Source: UBA1563 sp041667115 (GTDB lineage: Bacteria > Bacteroidota > Ignavibacteria > Ignavibacteriales > Ignavibacteriaceae). From it: DNA of 24,045 nucleotides. The stretch spans positions 1 to 24,045 of the forward strand of contig JBAYFO010000054.1 of assembly GCA_041667115.1 (NCBI GenBank). Reading direction: 5' to 3'. Below, piece after piece: positions 23,295-24,045 of this stretch. Position numbers and translations under genes: made by a program. Within the stretch, counting starts at the first letter, position 1. Every line of letters starts with the position of its first letter. The notes beneath the pieces were generated by a model that saw only the letters and a program-made list of their open reading frames with translations, was not told the DNA's origin and did not search any database.

Positions 23295-24045
23295 TTGCAA
23301 GGAAACCTTCTCGATTACATCATAATCATCGGTTATCTTTTAGGGGTAACTGCGGCGGGAATAATCATCGGTGCTAAACAAAAAAATGCAAAAGATTATT
23401 TTCTAGGCGGAAAAAATTTATCGTGGTGGTCCGTCGGCTTTTCAATTGTTGCAAGCGAAACAAGTACCCTTACCTTTATAAGTATTCCCGGACTCGCATA
23501 TAAAAGTAATTTCCATTTTTTGCAATTAGTCTTTGGGTATTTCATAGGCAGGATAATCGTTAGTTTTGTTTTTATCCCGGCGTATTATCGAGGCGATCTA
23601 GAAACCGCGTACGATTTTTTGGGAAAACGATTCGGCGCTTCATTAAGAAAATTCACTTCATCAGTTTTTCTATCAACAAGAGTTCTCGCTTCCGGCGTAC
23701 GGTTATTTGCCACAGCGATTCCCGTTCACCTGATAACCGGATATGATTATACGACATCTATTTTTATCATCGGGGCGTTCACACTTGTTTATACTTATAT
23801 CGGTGGATTAAAAGCCGTTGTTGCAATGGACGTTGTACAGCTTTTTATTTATCTCACCGGCGCGGTAGTTTCCCTGGCAATTATTGTTGCGAATCTGCCA
23901 AATGGTTTTGGCGATGTGTTTGCTTATGCTTCAATGAATGGAAATAAATTTGAAATTTTTAATTTTAATCTTGGCACTTCCTTTCTGGATTTTTTAAGCG
24001 CTCCTTATACGCTTATTGGAGGCGTACTTGGAGGAACATTTTTAA
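23295..24045 (+). CDS. Sodium:solute symporter (SSS family), 3' end cut by window edge
   Basis: The frame opens after a TAA at 23277; the first conventional start is TTG 23295, giving MQGNLLDYIIIIGYLLG as the first membrane helix, with no Shine-Dalgarno. About 250 codons are present of a family usually near 500 or more. Visible family features: KNAKDYFLGGKNLSWWSVGF in the first loop, then SIVASETSTLTFISIPG, then ETAYDFLGKRFG, STRVLASGVRLFATAIPVHL and YTYIGGLKAVVAMDVVQ. These match SSS/SLC5 transporters, which bring sugars, sialic acid, amino acids or similar compounds in with Na+. Substrate cannot be assigned from this portion. It begins 8 nt after the STAS gene. Confidence 0.9.
   Translation, partial: MQGNLLDYIIIIGYLLGVTAAGIIIGAKQKNAKDYFLGGKNLSWWSVGFSIVASETSTLTFISIPGLAYKSNFHFLQLVFGYFIGRIIVSFVFIPAYYRGDLETAYDFLGKRFGASLRKFTSSVFLSTRVLASGVRLFATAIPVHLITGYDYTTSIFIIGAFTLVYTYIGGLKAVVAMDVVQLFIYLTGAVVSLAIIVANLPNGFGDVFAYASMNGNKFEIFNFNLGTSFLDFLSAPYTLIGGVLGGTFL

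Overview
The window looks like chromosomal DNA from an anaerobic or fermentative member of the Bacteroidota/Chlorobiota/Ignavibacteriota group. I infer this from the AT-rich sequence, two promoters of the TTG/TTTG - ~19 nt - TAnnTTTG type, a zinc-free type-B ribosomal protein L31, a GlmU-like sugar nucleotidyltransferase of a kind common in that group, weak use of Shine-Dalgarno sites, and a single-chain pyruvate:ferredoxin oxidoreductase (NifJ). I cannot assign a genus from sequence alone.

Layout. (1) 1-2701, minus strand: dgt (dGTPase) followed by a secreted GH20 beta-N-acetylhexosaminidase that runs off the left edge. (2) 2820-5030, plus: recG. (3) 5093-8990, plus: a four-gene operon with its own promoter and terminator. 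It holds two paralogous D-Ala-D-Ala-ligase-like ATP-grasp enzymes (overlapping by ATGA), a GNAT acyltransferase and a KamA-type radical-SAM/PLP lysine 2,3-aminomutase. All genes overlap or nearly abut. This is the most interesting part of the window: the aminomutase keeps the lysine-binding residues, while both ligases have lost Ddl active-site features. The set therefore looks like a beta-lysine-based amide, peptide or N-acyl product pathway rather than cell-wall synthesis. (4) 8990-11520: an accessory stretch with an unknown membrane-anchored protein, a mazEF toxin-antitoxin pair with a 14-bp palindrome at its start, and an unknown lipoprotein, interleaved with small Bacteroidota-type palindromic repeats. 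These include a 41-nt direct repeat on either side of the lipoprotein gene. (5) 11546-16212, minus: nifJ and a dihydroorotate-dehydrogenase-like flavoprotein, separated by a 13-bp perfect hairpin. (6) 16442-16826: rpmE2 (L31 type B) as a single-gene unit with promoter and terminator. (7) 16885-24045, plus: a compact run of GlmU-like nucleotidyltransferase, rsmB, a RodZ-like HTH membrane protein, ligA, an unknown protein, a STAS anti-sigma-factor antagonist and a sodium:solute symporter cut by the right edge.

No tRNA, rRNA, CRISPR array, transposase or integrase was seen. Several genes appear to start at non-ATG codons (GTG for the GNAT; TTG for the symporter; TTG or ATT for the first ATP-grasp gene and rsmB). 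This affects how the N-termini should be read.
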